Assembly (NCBI GenBank): GCA_039969155.1
Contig: JBDVOJ010000095.1
Location: 124,001 to 188,000, forward strand
Source of the DNA: GCA-002733465 sp039969155
Lineage (GTDB): Bacteria > Pseudomonadota > Gammaproteobacteria > Enterobacterales > Kangiellaceae
Direction: 5' to 3'
Length of the DNA stretch: 64,000 nt
The position numbers and the translations under genes are program-made. The notes beneath the pieces are model-generated. The model had not been told where the DNA came from. It worked only from the letters and a program-made list of their open reading frames with translations, and did no database searches. Positions 34,297 through 42,392 of the stretch are shown here, piece by piece (within the stretch, counting starts at the first letter, position 1; each line of letters starts with the position of its first letter).

Positions 34297-34328
34297 AGGT
34301 CTAGTTAGAGGTCTAGAATGGGGTCTAG
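34297..34328 (+). repeat. Three 12-bp-phased AGGTCTAG repeats, right end of island
   Basis: Copies start at 34297, 34309 and 34321 (the last reads GGGTCTAG), with the same 12-bp phase and same orientation as at the left end. The 36-bp blocks at both ends are close copies of each other. Together they look like the two arms of an integrase attachment site. Confidence 0.75.
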
Positions 34329-34431
34329 AAATGAAATCTTGATGGATACACTAAGTTCCAAATTGGCGCTGTAAGTTCTTGAATATATTATATATAATGA
34401 TGATTGTAGAAGAGGGTTAATGGATGCCTTA

Positions 34432-34459
34432 GGGAGTTCGAATCTCTCCGGGCGCGCCA
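34432..34459 (+). repeat. attR: 28-bp direct repeat of tRNA-Arg 3' end
   Basis: Identical to 22595-22622. It is followed by AATAAACAAGGTCACC, the presumed original downstream flank of the tRNA with its terminator. Confidence 0.95.
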
Positions 34460-34666
34460 AATAAACAAGGTCACCTATAAGGTGGCCTTTTTTATTGGTG
34501 GGTTCGGTAGATTAGAATTCCATCAGTTCGAAAAATTCGTCTGGAACGAATTTTAACATCGGCGTCATTTTGCCGATGGCCCCAACGGGGTGGAGTGCAT
34601 GGATGCACGGAATAATCTCTCCGGGCGCGCCAAATAAACAAGGTCACCTATAAGGTGGCCTTTTTT
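34441..34666 (+). repeat. Exact 53-bp direct repeat containing tRNA end and terminator
   Basis: 34441-34493 and 34614-34666 are identical, 173 bp apart: tRNA 3' end, a short spacer, hairpin and T-run. Flanks differ. The second copy has only the last part of the tRNA. This points to an earlier tandem tRNA gene or a second integration event whose element was lost. Confidence 0.9.
34467..34493 (+). terminator. Displaced terminator of the tRNA-Arg gene, copy 1
   Basis: AAGGTCACC and GGTGGCCTT form the stem (one G-T pair) with TATAA loop, then a T-run. Before island insertion it would have followed the tRNA by about 8 bp. Confidence 0.85.
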
Positions 34667-34667
34667 T
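34640..34667 (+). terminator. Terminator, copy 2
   Basis: Same hairpin as the first copy with T7 after it. It lies behind a partial tRNA 3' end and serves no visible gene now. Confidence 0.8.
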
Positions 34668-34721
34668 GTTTGTGGGTCTGGAAGGTGAGAACTCCACTCG
34701 TTCGAAAAGTTGACTCAAGTT

Positions 34722-34755
34722 TGTCATTGCGAGGAGGCACGACGCGGCAATCTCG
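34722..34755 (+). repeat. REP-like ATTGCGAGGAGG element
   Basis: GTCATTGCGAGGAGGCACG followed by ACGCGGCAATCTCG matches a kind of short palindromic repeat common in many bacterial genomes (ATTGCGAGGAG...GCAAT). ATTGC/GCAAT pair at the ends. Only one copy is in this window. Confidence 0.55.
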
Positions 34756-34907
34756 AGCACTTCTCCGGAAATACTCGACCTAAAAATGTTATCTCATCTT
34801 TGAGAAGGCAGGTCATGCAAAAGCAAATAGTTAAACATATTGGAATTCCCGCGAATACTGTATAATTTCCCAATAATCCGAAACTACAGCAACTGACTTC
34901 AATTCAC

Positions 34908-35153
34908 ATGCTTATTTTACCCTCCGACCTATCCAAAGACGCCGTTGAATCTCTAGCCAGAGAGTGGGTGATTTCCAAGACATCAGATTCAGAAATTCAG
35001 CCGGACATTGCATTGTGGACCGAACAGACTGTAAAGAAAATCGAGTCAGGTGAGCTTTTGATAGAATTTGGTGAGGAGTCTCAAACAGTGACGTTAAAAA
35101 CAAAAGACGAGTTGAACTTTACCGGTGATGTACAGGGAGCAAATGATGAATAA
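34908..35153 (+). CDS. yheU: YheU family protein
   Basis: An 81-residue protein beginning MLILPSDLSKDAVESLAREW and containing TVKKIESGELLIEFGEE, the usual YheU (UPF0270) pattern of a short conserved protein of unknown role. It is slightly longer at the C-terminus than the roughly 72-residue norm. The start of the DUF1456 gene lies inside its end, so they are co-translated. Confidence 0.82.
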   Translation: MLILPSDLSKDAVESLAREWVISKTSDSEIQPDIALWTEQTVKKIESGELLIEFGEESQTVTLKTKDELNFTGDVQGANDE

Positions 35154-35808
35154 CTATTGTCTGAGACGGCTTCGATACGCGCTTGATTTAAACGATAAGG
35201 ATGTATTGGATACCTTTGCGCTGGCTAGTTATAAACTCACGCCTAGCGAGCTTAAAAGCTATTTGGTTAAAGAAGAAGACAAAGGCTACGTAGAGTTACC
35301 TGATTATATTTTAGTCATTTTTCTAGATGGACTTATCATTAAAATGCGTGGGGCTAGAGAAGGGGAAACACCACTCACACAAGCCGAGCGAGTTGAGCAA
35401 AGTAAGAAAGTAAAGTTGAATAATAATATGGTGCTTAACAAGATTAAGATCGCATTTACTCTTAATTCTGATGACTTGATTAAAATGCTAGAGTTGGCTG
35501 ATTTTAGAGTGTCAAAAGGGGAGATGAGTGCGTTCTTTCGAAAGCCTGACCATCGTAATTATCGGGAATGTGGTAATCAGTTGATTCGGAATCTTTTGAC
35601 TGGGATTACGGTTCATCTTCATAAAGGGAAGAAGGGCGCAGTTAAGGTTAAGCCGGTTAAGTCTAAGCCGGGGTCGAAGGATAAGTCGAACTCGCAGGCG
35701 AGCTTGAAGGCAAAATCGAAATTAAAGTCTAGTGGGAAATCTAGAGTTGGAAGTGGGGTGAAGGGTAAATCTGGGAAGGTTTCTTTTTATAAGAAACCTA
35801 ATAAATAG
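35143..35808 (+). CDS. DUF1456 family protein (YehS-like) with basic tail
   Basis: About 221 residues. ATG 35143 or 35146 follow AGGGAG; an in-frame ATG at 35125 lacks it. Two DUF1456 repeats are seen: LRRLRYALDLNDKDVLDTF and LNKIKIAFTLNSDDLIKML, each followed by a K/R-rich loop before L(x)NLLxGI-type endings. From about residue 165 the protein is a Lys/Ser/Gly low-complexity tail, which could bind nucleic acid. Overlaps yheU by 11 bp. Function of the family is unknown. Confidence 0.85.
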   Translation: MMNNYCLRRLRYALDLNDKDVLDTFALASYKLTPSELKSYLVKEEDKGYVELPDYILVIFLDGLIIKMRGAREGETPLTQAERVEQSKKVKLNNNMVLNKIKIAFTLNSDDLIKMLELADFRVSKGEMSAFFRKPDHRNYRECGNQLIRNLLTGITVHLHKGKKGAVKVKPVKSKPGSKDKSNSQASLKAKSKLKSSGKSRVGSGVKGKSGKVSFYKKPNK

Positions 35809-35877
35809 GACTAAAAGGCGAGCAATCGATTTTGGACATATCGTTCGTGTGCTTTTAGAGTTATAAGTTCAAAGGCG

Positions 35878-36345
35878 TTTCGCACCGCTGCGCTTGCGTG
35901 CGATTTACTTTTTTCAAGAGCTAAAAAAGTAACCAAAAAAGCCCATCGCTAAGTCCGCTGGGACACCGAGATTGACCTAATGTTTGTCTTTGATTTTTAG
36001 GGGACGCCCACCACTTGTTCGTCTGCGTGGCCCATCCCGATGCTACTTACTTCGAACATTCTTCCTTTACACGTAATTAGTGACGTGGATATCATTGCCA
36101 AAGTTTTACCCGCCTAGCGGCTATAACGGAGACGTGAAACTGATGAGGCTGCGGGTAGACAAGAAAAGTAAATGAGCGCCAGCGAGCTCTTTTCTTCCGC
36201 TGACTCTGGTTCAACAAGTTGGGAACTTGAAGGCTTTGATTTACTTTCAATAGGCAATTAGCTAGTTATTTCAGCGAAAAGCCCTTTTGGTTACTTTTGT
36301 GGTTTTGGACAAAAGTTACTCGCACGCAAGCGCAGCGGTGCGAAA
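35878..36345. repeat. 468-bp element bounded by long imperfect inverted repeats
   Basis: The outermost 26 bp (35878-35903 and 36320-36345) are perfect inverted copies. The pairing continues imperfectly inward to about 35949 and 36273 (about 70 bp arms), including AGTAACCAAAA / TTTTGGTTACTT. The 320 bp between carries no clear gene. It may be a MITE-like or other non-autonomous repeat, or a large palindromic terminator region. It fills the gap between DUF1456 and DUF445. Confidence 0.75.
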
Positions 36346-36445
36346 TCTCTTTTAAACTACTTAATTATCTAACTGATAAATTAACGTCACTCGATAGAAA
36401 TAGGTAGACAAACCATTTTTAGAGCTCAAATCTGAGCCCCAAATC

Positions 36446-37150
36446 TTATACCACTAAAGTAGAAATCCCCCCAATAACACCACCAAAAACTCCCCCCCAA
36501 ACTACCAACCACCCTAAGTGCTTTTTGATCATTTCTTGAACAATTTCTTTGACCATTTGTGGAGTCAGCTCGTTTAATCGTTGATCGATTATCTTACTGA
36601 TTCGAGAACGAATATCGTCGGTCATTTCTGGTTGCTGCATTTCGGATTTCAATATCGCATCAAACTCTTCGGAGCTGGTCATTTCTATAGGCGACTCTTT
36701 CATATTGGCCATAAAAGGCTCTTTTAGTGGCATCAATGCTTCTTGACCGCCTAACATGCCTAGCATTCCACCAAAGGATGATTCCATGATAACTTTAAGA
36801 AGCCTATCAAAAGCTGGTTCAAGGTCGACTTTTTCAATCACGGGTGCGAGCACCAATTCGACTTCCTTGCTTCCAGACTCTTGCATAAAGCGGTCGAGGT
36901 TTTGTTGACTGAAAAACTGCTCCATCATCATATTACGAATGGCGTTCTTAAAGTCCTCGAATCGGGCGGGAATGACGCCAGAGCCGTATAAGCCGGGGAC
37001 TTTTTCAAAAAGCATGTGAATAGCGAGCCAATTGGTAATGGCTCCAGAAAAAGCAAAAAGTCCAATGGTAAAGATTAATGAACTGGCCATAAAGTGACCA
37101 ACAACAATAAGGATGATGGCGATAGAATTGGTTATAAAACTTTTGTTCAT
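36446..37150 (-). CDS. DUF445 family membrane protein
   Basis: A 234-residue protein with an N-terminal hydrophobic region of two helices (IAIILIVVGHFMASSLIF, then FAFSGAITNWLAIHMLFEK). The ITNWLAIHMLF stretch is the DUF445 hallmark. A C-terminal membrane segment follows (LGWLVVWGGVFGGVIGGI). It is shorter than the classical roughly 400-residue YjiN type. Function unknown. Divergent from the following acyltransferase gene over about 250 bp. Confidence 0.85.
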   Translation of the reverse strand: MNKSFITNSIAIILIVVGHFMASSLIFTIGLFAFSGAITNWLAIHMLFEKVPGLYGSGVIPARFEDFKNAIRNMMMEQFFSQQNLDRFMQESGSKEVELVLAPVIEKVDLEPAFDRLLKVIMESSFGGMLGMLGGQEALMPLKEPFMANMKESPIEMTSSEEFDAILKSEMQQPEMTDDIRSRISKIIDQRLNELTPQMVKEIVQEMIKKHLGWLVVWGGVFGGVIGGISTLVV

Positions 37151-37399
37151 GGTGTTCTCAGTGTGAATTATTGATATTGCCTGTTATCCAGTATTTTTGG
37201 AATACTGATATTTATGTCTACCTAAGGCGATCCGATCGAATATAAGAGGTTGCCAAGACAGCGCGTAGATTATACGATATTTACCAATTTATACGATAAT
37301 TATCAATGAAGAAAACCTCTCTGTAAAAGTTCAGAACCCGACAGTTAAAGTCGTTAACCTTATAGGCGTTCAATTATTAATCAATTTGATTTCAAATTC

Positions 37400-38545
37400 T
37401 TGTCCTCTATTTCACAAGTAGATTCTGTTGATTGGAATTCGCTCTGTCAGGATGGATATCCATTTATAAGGCATGAGTTCTTGATGGCACTGGAATCAAG
37501 CGGCTCAGTCGATGAAGTTAGTGGTTGGATTCCAAATCATTTGGTGGTCTACCTAAAAGATGAGTTGGTCGGCTTTTTACCGCTTTATCAAAAGACTCAT
37601 AGTTATGGTGAATATGTCTTTGACCATTCGTGGGCCAATGCCTATCATCAAAACGGCATACATTATTTTCCAAAGCTAGTCTCAGCAATCCCTTTTACAC
37701 CTTGTGCTGGCCCTCGTTTGATGATTAAACCAATGTATCAGCTAGAACTAATGCCGCAAGTGATTGAGCAAGTGAAGACCTATTGTAATCGCAAAGGATT
37801 TTCATCATGGCATCTACTCTTTCCCGATCTAGAAGGGGAAGAGTTTCTAGAGCAAAGTGAGCAACCAAACCTCGAAAACAAGTTACTAAAACGCACTGGA
37901 CTTCAATACCATTGGTACAATCAAAACTATCAATCCTTTGATGATTTTTTAAGTCAATGTAAGCAGAAAAAACGAAAAAATATTCGCCGTGAACGAAAAA
38001 CAATCCAAGATGCCAATGTTGTACTTGAGTTTGTCGAAGGGCGAGAAACAACAGGTCCGCTATGGGCACAATTTTTCGAGTTTTATCAACGAACTTATTT
38101 AAAACGCAGCGGCAATAGAGGCTATTTGAATTGGGGATTCTTTGAGTTTATTGCTAATGCTATGCCGGATAATCTTGTTCTTGCCGTAGCGAAGTACGAT
38201 CAGCAAGTCATTGGAATGTCATTGTTTTTCAAAGGAGGCGATACGCTCTATGGTCGATACTGGGGAGCTTCCGCAGAATATGAGTTCTTGCATTTTGAAG
38301 CTTGTTATTACCAAGGCATTGAATATTGTATTAAACATGGTTTACAACATTTTGATGCAGGTGCCCAAGGAGAACACAAGATTCCTCGTGGGTTTAAACC
38401 GATCAAAACTTTTTCCTATCATTGGATAGAACACCCGCAATTTAGGGAGGCTATTGCTAGTTTTTTAGTTGAGGAAGAGGGCTATGTTTCGCAGGCTATC
38501 AACGAGTTAACTTGTCGTTTACCGTTTAAGTCAAAGCAGTCGTAG
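37400..38545 (+). CDS. FemAB-like (DUF482) N-acyltransferase
   Basis: A 381-residue protein of the FemAB-like GNAT superfamily. Motifs: PFIRHEFLMALESSGSV at the start, YVFDHSWANAYHQNG, FTPCAGPRLM near residue 110, KKRKNIRRERK in the middle, and DAGAQGEHKIPRGF near the end. Often annotated as peptidogalycan biosynthesis protein, but the substrate is not known. The start is TTG; no better start is seen upstream in frame. It ends 33 bp before the convergent nth gene. Confidence 0.85.
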   Translation: MSSISQVDSVDWNSLCQDGYPFIRHEFLMALESSGSVDEVSGWIPNHLVVYLKDELVGFLPLYQKTHSYGEYVFDHSWANAYHQNGIHYFPKLVSAIPFTPCAGPRLMIKPMYQLELMPQVIEQVKTYCNRKGFSSWHLLFPDLEGEEFLEQSEQPNLENKLLKRTGLQYHWYNQNYQSFDDFLSQCKQKKRKNIRRERKTIQDANVVLEFVEGRETTGPLWAQFFEFYQRTYLKRSGNRGYLNWGFFEFIANAMPDNLVLAVAKYDQQVIGMSLFFKGGDTLYGRYWGASAEYEFLHFEACYYQGIEYCIKHGLQHFDAGAQGEHKIPRGFKPIKTFSYHWIEHPQFREAIASFLVEEEGYVSQAINELTCRLPFKSKQS

Positions 38546-38578
38546 TTTTCGGTTGCAGCCAGTTTGGAGGAGCTCCAA

Positions 38579-39217
38579 CTATTCATTCCCAACTTTCTTC
38601 TTAAACTCACATAAATCCTCAATCACGCAAGAACCGCAACGAGGTTTTCTCGCCACACAAGTATAACGCCCATGCAAAATCAACCAGTGATGCGCGTCCA
38701 TAATAAATTCATCAGTAATAAATTTTATTAAACGTTTCTCAACTTCAACAACATCTTTACCTTTTGCTATTCCAGTCCGATTCGACACTCGAAAAATATG
38801 AGTATCGACCGCCATAGTCGGTTGACCAAATGCAGTGTTAAGTACTACATTGGCGGTCTTTCTACCGACACCGGGAAGCGCTTCCAACTCTTCACGAGTT
38901 TCTGGAACAATTGAATTATGTTTTTCGACCAATATCTGACAGGTTTTAATCACATTGGTGGCTTTGGAATTAAATAGACCAATGGTTTTAATATGTTCCT
39001 TAAGACCATCGACACCTAAGTCAAAAATTGCTTGCGGGGTATTGGCAACAGGATAAAGCTTTCGAGTGGCTTTGTTGACCCCAACATCCGTTGCTTGTGC
39101 CGATAGAATGACTGCGATCAAAAGTTCAAACGGAGTCGTGTATTCTAACTCAGTTTTAGGTGACGGGTTTTCATTTCTAAACCTAGTAAATATTTCAATT
39201 CTTTTTTGTTTGTTCAT
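38579..39217 (-). CDS. nth: Endonuclease III
   Basis: A 212-residue DNA glycosylase/AP lyase that removes oxidised pyrimidines. The helix-hairpin-helix is LPGVGRKTANVVL (catalytic Lys in it), the catalytic Asp is in VDTHIFRVSNRTG, and the [4Fe-4S] loop near the C-terminus is CVARKPRCGSCVIEDLC with the C-x6-C-x2-C-x5-C spacing. Standard length. In the same direction as the threonine aldolase gene, 83 bp behind it. Confidence 0.96.
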   Translation of the reverse strand: MNKQKRIEIFTRFRNENPSPKTELEYTTPFELLIAVILSAQATDVGVNKATRKLYPVANTPQAIFDLGVDGLKEHIKTIGLFNSKATNVIKTCQILVEKHNSIVPETREELEALPGVGRKTANVVLNTAFGQPTMAVDTHIFRVSNRTGIAKGKDVVEVEKRLIKFITDEFIMDAHHWLILHGRYTCVARKPRCGSCVIEDLCEFKKKVGNE

Positions 39218-39300
39218 TTTATTTTAATTCTTGCTCTTGTTTTTTTTAGTAGCTGTTTTGCTTTTGGTTTGAATTGTAAAGTTTTAGTTTGGACTGGTAA

Positions 39301-40323
39301 TCAACGGTTGTCATAAAATTGTTTGAAAATATCGATTACTTTTTTAACATCCTGTCGCGAAATCCCGAGGTGAGTAACCAAGCGCATTTTTTCACCGAAG
39401 CTTGCGTTAACTCCGTTGTCTGCGAGATAGTCAGCTAAAGTAGTCACATCTTGGGGTTGTACCTCAAGCCATAATATATTGGTATTAACTTGAGTGACTT
39501 GTAGTTCATCGATCGATGATAGTCCGCTGGCGAGCGCTTTAGCATTTTCATGATCTTCGGCTAACCGCTCTACATTATGAGTTAACGCGTAGAGCCCCGC
39601 GGCTGCTATTATCCCGGCCTGCCGCATTCCACCACCCAACATTTTTCGCCAATGTTTGGCCTCTTCAATAAACTCTTTGGGCCCACATAAGACAGAACCA
39701 ATTGGTGCTCCCAACCCTTTTGACAAACAGATCGATACCGAATCAAAGTTTTCGGCAATCTCTTTTACCGAGCGATTTTGACTAACTGCAGCATTGCAAA
39801 TTCGTGCTCCATCTAAGTGAATCGATAAACTTTTTTGATGACTGAACTCGATCGCTTGTTCGATATAGGATTGCGGAACAACCTTGCCAAACGTTGTATT
39901 TTCTAAGCAAAGTAATCTAGTTCGAGCGAAGTGCACATCTTTCTCTTTAATAACGGATGCAACTTTGTCTAGGTCAAGCGAACCATCCTCACTAAATTCG
40001 ATAGGTTGCGGCTGGATACTGCCTAAGACTGCGGCACCACCACCTTCATACTTATAAGTGTGTGCTTGTTGACCAACAATATACTCGTCACCTCGTTGAC
40101 AATGGCAAAGCAGGCCAATGAGGTTGCTCTGGACACCGGAACTGACGAATAACGCCGATTCTTGGCCAGAAAACTCCGCGGCTAGCTGTTGTAAGCGGTT
40201 AACCGTGGGGTCATCTCCATAAACATCATCACCCACTTCCGCTATCGACATCGCTTTACGCATAGCTTCACTAGGTTGGGTCACAGTATCGCTACGTAAG
40301 TCTATCCAGTGTGATGTATTCAT
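39301..40323 (-). CDS. ltaE: Low-specificity L-threonine aldolase
   Basis: A 340-residue PLP enzyme that splits L-threonine/allo-threonine to glycine and acetaldehyde. It begins DLRSDTVTQPSEAMRKAM and has VGDDVYGDDP, both typical. The PLP Lys lies in SICLSKGLGAPIGSVLCG (about residue 200), and the preceding HLDGARICNA gives the PLP-contacting Asp. Homotetramer in the family. Divergent from the DUF952 gene. Confidence 0.94.
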   Translation of the reverse strand: MNTSHWIDLRSDTVTQPSEAMRKAMSIAEVGDDVYGDDPTVNRLQQLAAEFSGQESALFVSSGVQSNLIGLLCHCQRGDEYIVGQQAHTYKYEGGGAAVLGSIQPQPIEFSEDGSLDLDKVASVIKEKDVHFARTRLLCLENTTFGKVVPQSYIEQAIEFSHQKSLSIHLDGARICNAAVSQNRSVKEIAENFDSVSICLSKGLGAPIGSVLCGPKEFIEEAKHWRKMLGGGMRQAGIIAAAGLYALTHNVERLAEDHENAKALASGLSSIDELQVTQVNTNILWLEVQPQDVTTLADYLADNGVNASFGEKMRLVTHLGISRQDVKKVIDIFKQFYDNR

Positions 40324-40647
40324 TGTTATAATAACCCTTTAGAGGTGATTTGATATCAAGGAAACATAATAAGTAAACTACAATCGGTAGTCGGCGATTT
40401 ATTATTATGCCGCCCGAACTTGGGTAGAGTGAAATTATGTTACTCGAAGCTATTTTATCTCAATAAAGTTTGTTAGATTAGGGTGGATAAACCTTAAAAT
40501 GCAAATAAATTCAGCGAGTTAACCATTTAAAAACCTTAATTTAGCCCTATTTTCTAATAGCTGGCTGTATTTTAAATTAGATCAGTTTTGTAAGCTACGG
40601 CAGATGTGTAGCTAATTAAGTATTTTAAGCGAGCAATCAGTTTACCT
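40324..40647. other. Divergent intergenic region
   Basis: AT-rich 324 bp between ltaE (leftward) and the DUF952-like gene (rightward). No coding frame and no strong hairpin was seen. It must contain both promoters; a TATTTTAAATTAGAT stretch near 40568 is a possible -10 area, but nothing decisive. Confidence 0.5.
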
Positions 40648-41031
40648 ATGTCATCAATTTTCAAAATCATTTCAAGTGAACAGTGGGAAGAGGCTAAAAT
40701 AACGGGCTTAGTGCCAAGAAGGGCCGAGGATGATATTGCTAGTTTGGATTCGGGGGCCGAGAATAGCTGTATTCTTATCTGCGAGTTTGGGGATCTTGAA
40801 TTGGTTTGTACCGAATATTTTAAAAAAAGCGATATTCCGGTCGCACTAGAAGTCTCGCCAAACTCGTATCAAGGCTTGGTTAAGTGGCAACAGCCGACTA
40901 AAGAAAAACCATGGAAAGAGGGAAGGCTGTATGTTGATCATCTATTAGCCGACATGGTTTTGAGCATTTACAGTTTTGAATATTTAGAATCAGAAAAAAA
41001 TCAAAAATTCCGGGTGTTAGGAGAAGAATAA
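40648..41031 (+). CDS. DUF952-like protein
   Basis: A 127-residue protein with FKIISSEQWEEAKITGLVP at the start and RLYVDHLLADMVLSIYSFE near the end, in the order seen in DUF952 proteins (Ile-x-x-x-x-W-x-x-A, Trp in the centre, then LY-x-x-L-x-x-x-V). Similarity is moderate. Its stop is directly followed by the ATG of the M14 peptidase gene, so the two are one unit. Function unknown. Confidence 0.65.
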   Translation: MSSIFKIISSEQWEEAKITGLVPRRAEDDIASLDSGAENSCILICEFGDLELVCTEYFKKSDIPVALEVSPNSYQGLVKWQQPTKEKPWKEGRLYVDHLLADMVLSIYSFEYLESEKNQKFRVLGEE

Positions 41032-42168
41032 ATGCCAGCAAAAATTACAATCAATAGCCAATTCGATGGTGGCAATATTATTTGCCATAAAAGTGAAAGT
41101 GCGGCAGATATACAGTTAACCATTAAGAAGGATCACCAAAGTGATTTCTATCAATGGTTCTATTTTCGAGCGAGCGGAGTAAAACAACAAGCCTGTCAGT
41201 ATAATATTACTAATGCCGGTGAAGCAGCCTATTTAGACGGGTGGAATGGTTATCAGGCGGTTGCCTCATACGATAGAAAATTTTGGTTTCGAGTGCCAAC
41301 CGAATACAAAAATGGTGTATTGAGCATTAATCATACTTCCGAAAGAGACTCAGTCTATTATGCCTATTTTGCTCCTTATACTATGGAGCGACATGCTAAT
41401 TTTATTGCTGAACTACAGGAATACCCGCAGGTGAAATCTGAAGTACTTGGACAGACTTTAGATGGTCAAGATCTGGATATGTTGATCATTGGTGAGCCCG
41501 CACCGCATAAAAAGATACTGTGGCTGCATGGACGTCAACATCCAGGTGAAACTCAAGCTTCATGGTGGATGGAAGGATTTTTATATCGGCTACTGGATGA
41601 TACCGACGCCATGGCAAATAGATTGTTAGAAAAAGCGGTTTTTTATGTAGTGCCAAATATGAACCCTGATGGCAGTAAACGAGGTCATTTGAGAACCAAC
41701 GCGTGCGGAGCAAATCTTAACCGTGAATGGCTAAACCCGACAATGGAGCGAAGCCCTGAAGTATTTCTTGTGAGAAAAAAAATGGAGCAACTTGGCATCC
41801 AGTTTTGCTTTGATGTTCATGGTGATGAAGGATTACCCTACAATTTTGTTGCCGGTGCAGAAGGAATCAAGAAATGGACACCTCGATTAGCTGAACTACA
41901 GAAGGAATTTACCGAGCATCTTGAAGTAGTAAATCCAGATTTTCAAAATGAAAAAGGCTACCCTGTTGACGAGCCAAACACGGCCGACATGTCGATTTGT
42001 ACCAACTATATTGCTGAAGCATTTGATTGTTTATCGATGACTTTAGAGATGCCTTTTAAAGATACCATTGAAACACCAGATTATGAACAAGGTTGGTCAC
42101 CAGAGCGTTGTCATAATTTAGGTGCTTCATGTCTGGATGCAATTAATAAGGTCATAGACAAGCTCTAA
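41032..42168 (+). CDS. M14 zinc carboxypeptidase, cytosolic-carboxypeptidase (CCP) type
   Basis: A 378-residue enzyme without signal peptide. An N-terminal beta domain typical for CCP proteins (FYQWFYFRASGV, SYDRKFWFRVPT) precedes the M14 domain: HGRQHPGETQASWW (zinc His and Glu), PNMNPDGSKRGHLRTNACGANLNREW, FDVHGDEG (zinc His) and, near residue 342, LEMPFKD with the catalytic Glu. Eukaryotic relatives remove Glu from protein tails; the bacterial substrate is not known. Directly follows the DUF952-like gene and ends at a terminator. Confidence 0.92.
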   Translation: MPAKITINSQFDGGNIICHKSESAADIQLTIKKDHQSDFYQWFYFRASGVKQQACQYNITNAGEAAYLDGWNGYQAVASYDRKFWFRVPTEYKNGVLSINHTSERDSVYYAYFAPYTMERHANFIAELQEYPQVKSEVLGQTLDGQDLDMLIIGEPAPHKKILWLHGRQHPGETQASWWMEGFLYRLLDDTDAMANRLLEKAVFYVVPNMNPDGSKRGHLRTNACGANLNREWLNPTMERSPEVFLVRKKMEQLGIQFCFDVHGDEGLPYNFVAGAEGIKKWTPRLAELQKEFTEHLEVVNPDFQNEKGYPVDEPNTADMSICTNYIAEAFDCLSMTLEMPFKDTIETPDYEQGWSPERCHNLGASCLDAINKVIDKL

Positions 42169-42194
42169 CTTATATTCAAAACGATCCAATAACT

Positions 42195-42218
42195 AGCCCG
42201 CCAATCGCGGGCTTTTTT
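42195..42218 (+). terminator. Terminator after the M14 peptidase gene
   Basis: GCCCGC and GCGGGC pair with a 5-base loop and are followed by TTTTTT. Confidence 0.88.
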
Positions 42219-42392
42219 GTATTGGAAGATCCCAAAACCGCTAAAAATTTCATTTCTTACTGTCTCTACATATTTCAGAGTATTGTTACTGATGTAATAG
42301 ATGTAACAATTCATTAACACGGCAAACTATTCCAAATCAGCCTCCGTCTTTGTATGTATATTTCAAAAAAACAATGAGAATAGGTAGAGATA

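Larger units (their letters stand above)
22595..34459. mobile_element. tRNA-Arg-integrated genomic island (about 11.9 kb)
   Basis: The boundaries are an exact 28-bp direct repeat of the tRNA-Arg 3' end. A tyrosine integrase gene is the first gene inside, the standard layout of integrative islands. Cargo: Sll1717-type P-loop ATPase, serine resolvase, two overlapping small genes, AlbA_2 protein, winged-helix-like protein, secreted DNase-I-fold protein and several small unknowns. The intergenic DNA is unusually rich in TTAGG/CCTAA. No phage structural genes or recognisable replication protein were seen, so a satellite, degraded prophage or defence island is most likely. Confidence 0.9.

Noticed and set aside
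34441..34459. A second functional tRNA gene at the right end of the island
   Set aside because: Only the 3' part from the T-arm is present; acceptor 5' side, D-arm and anticodon arm are missing.
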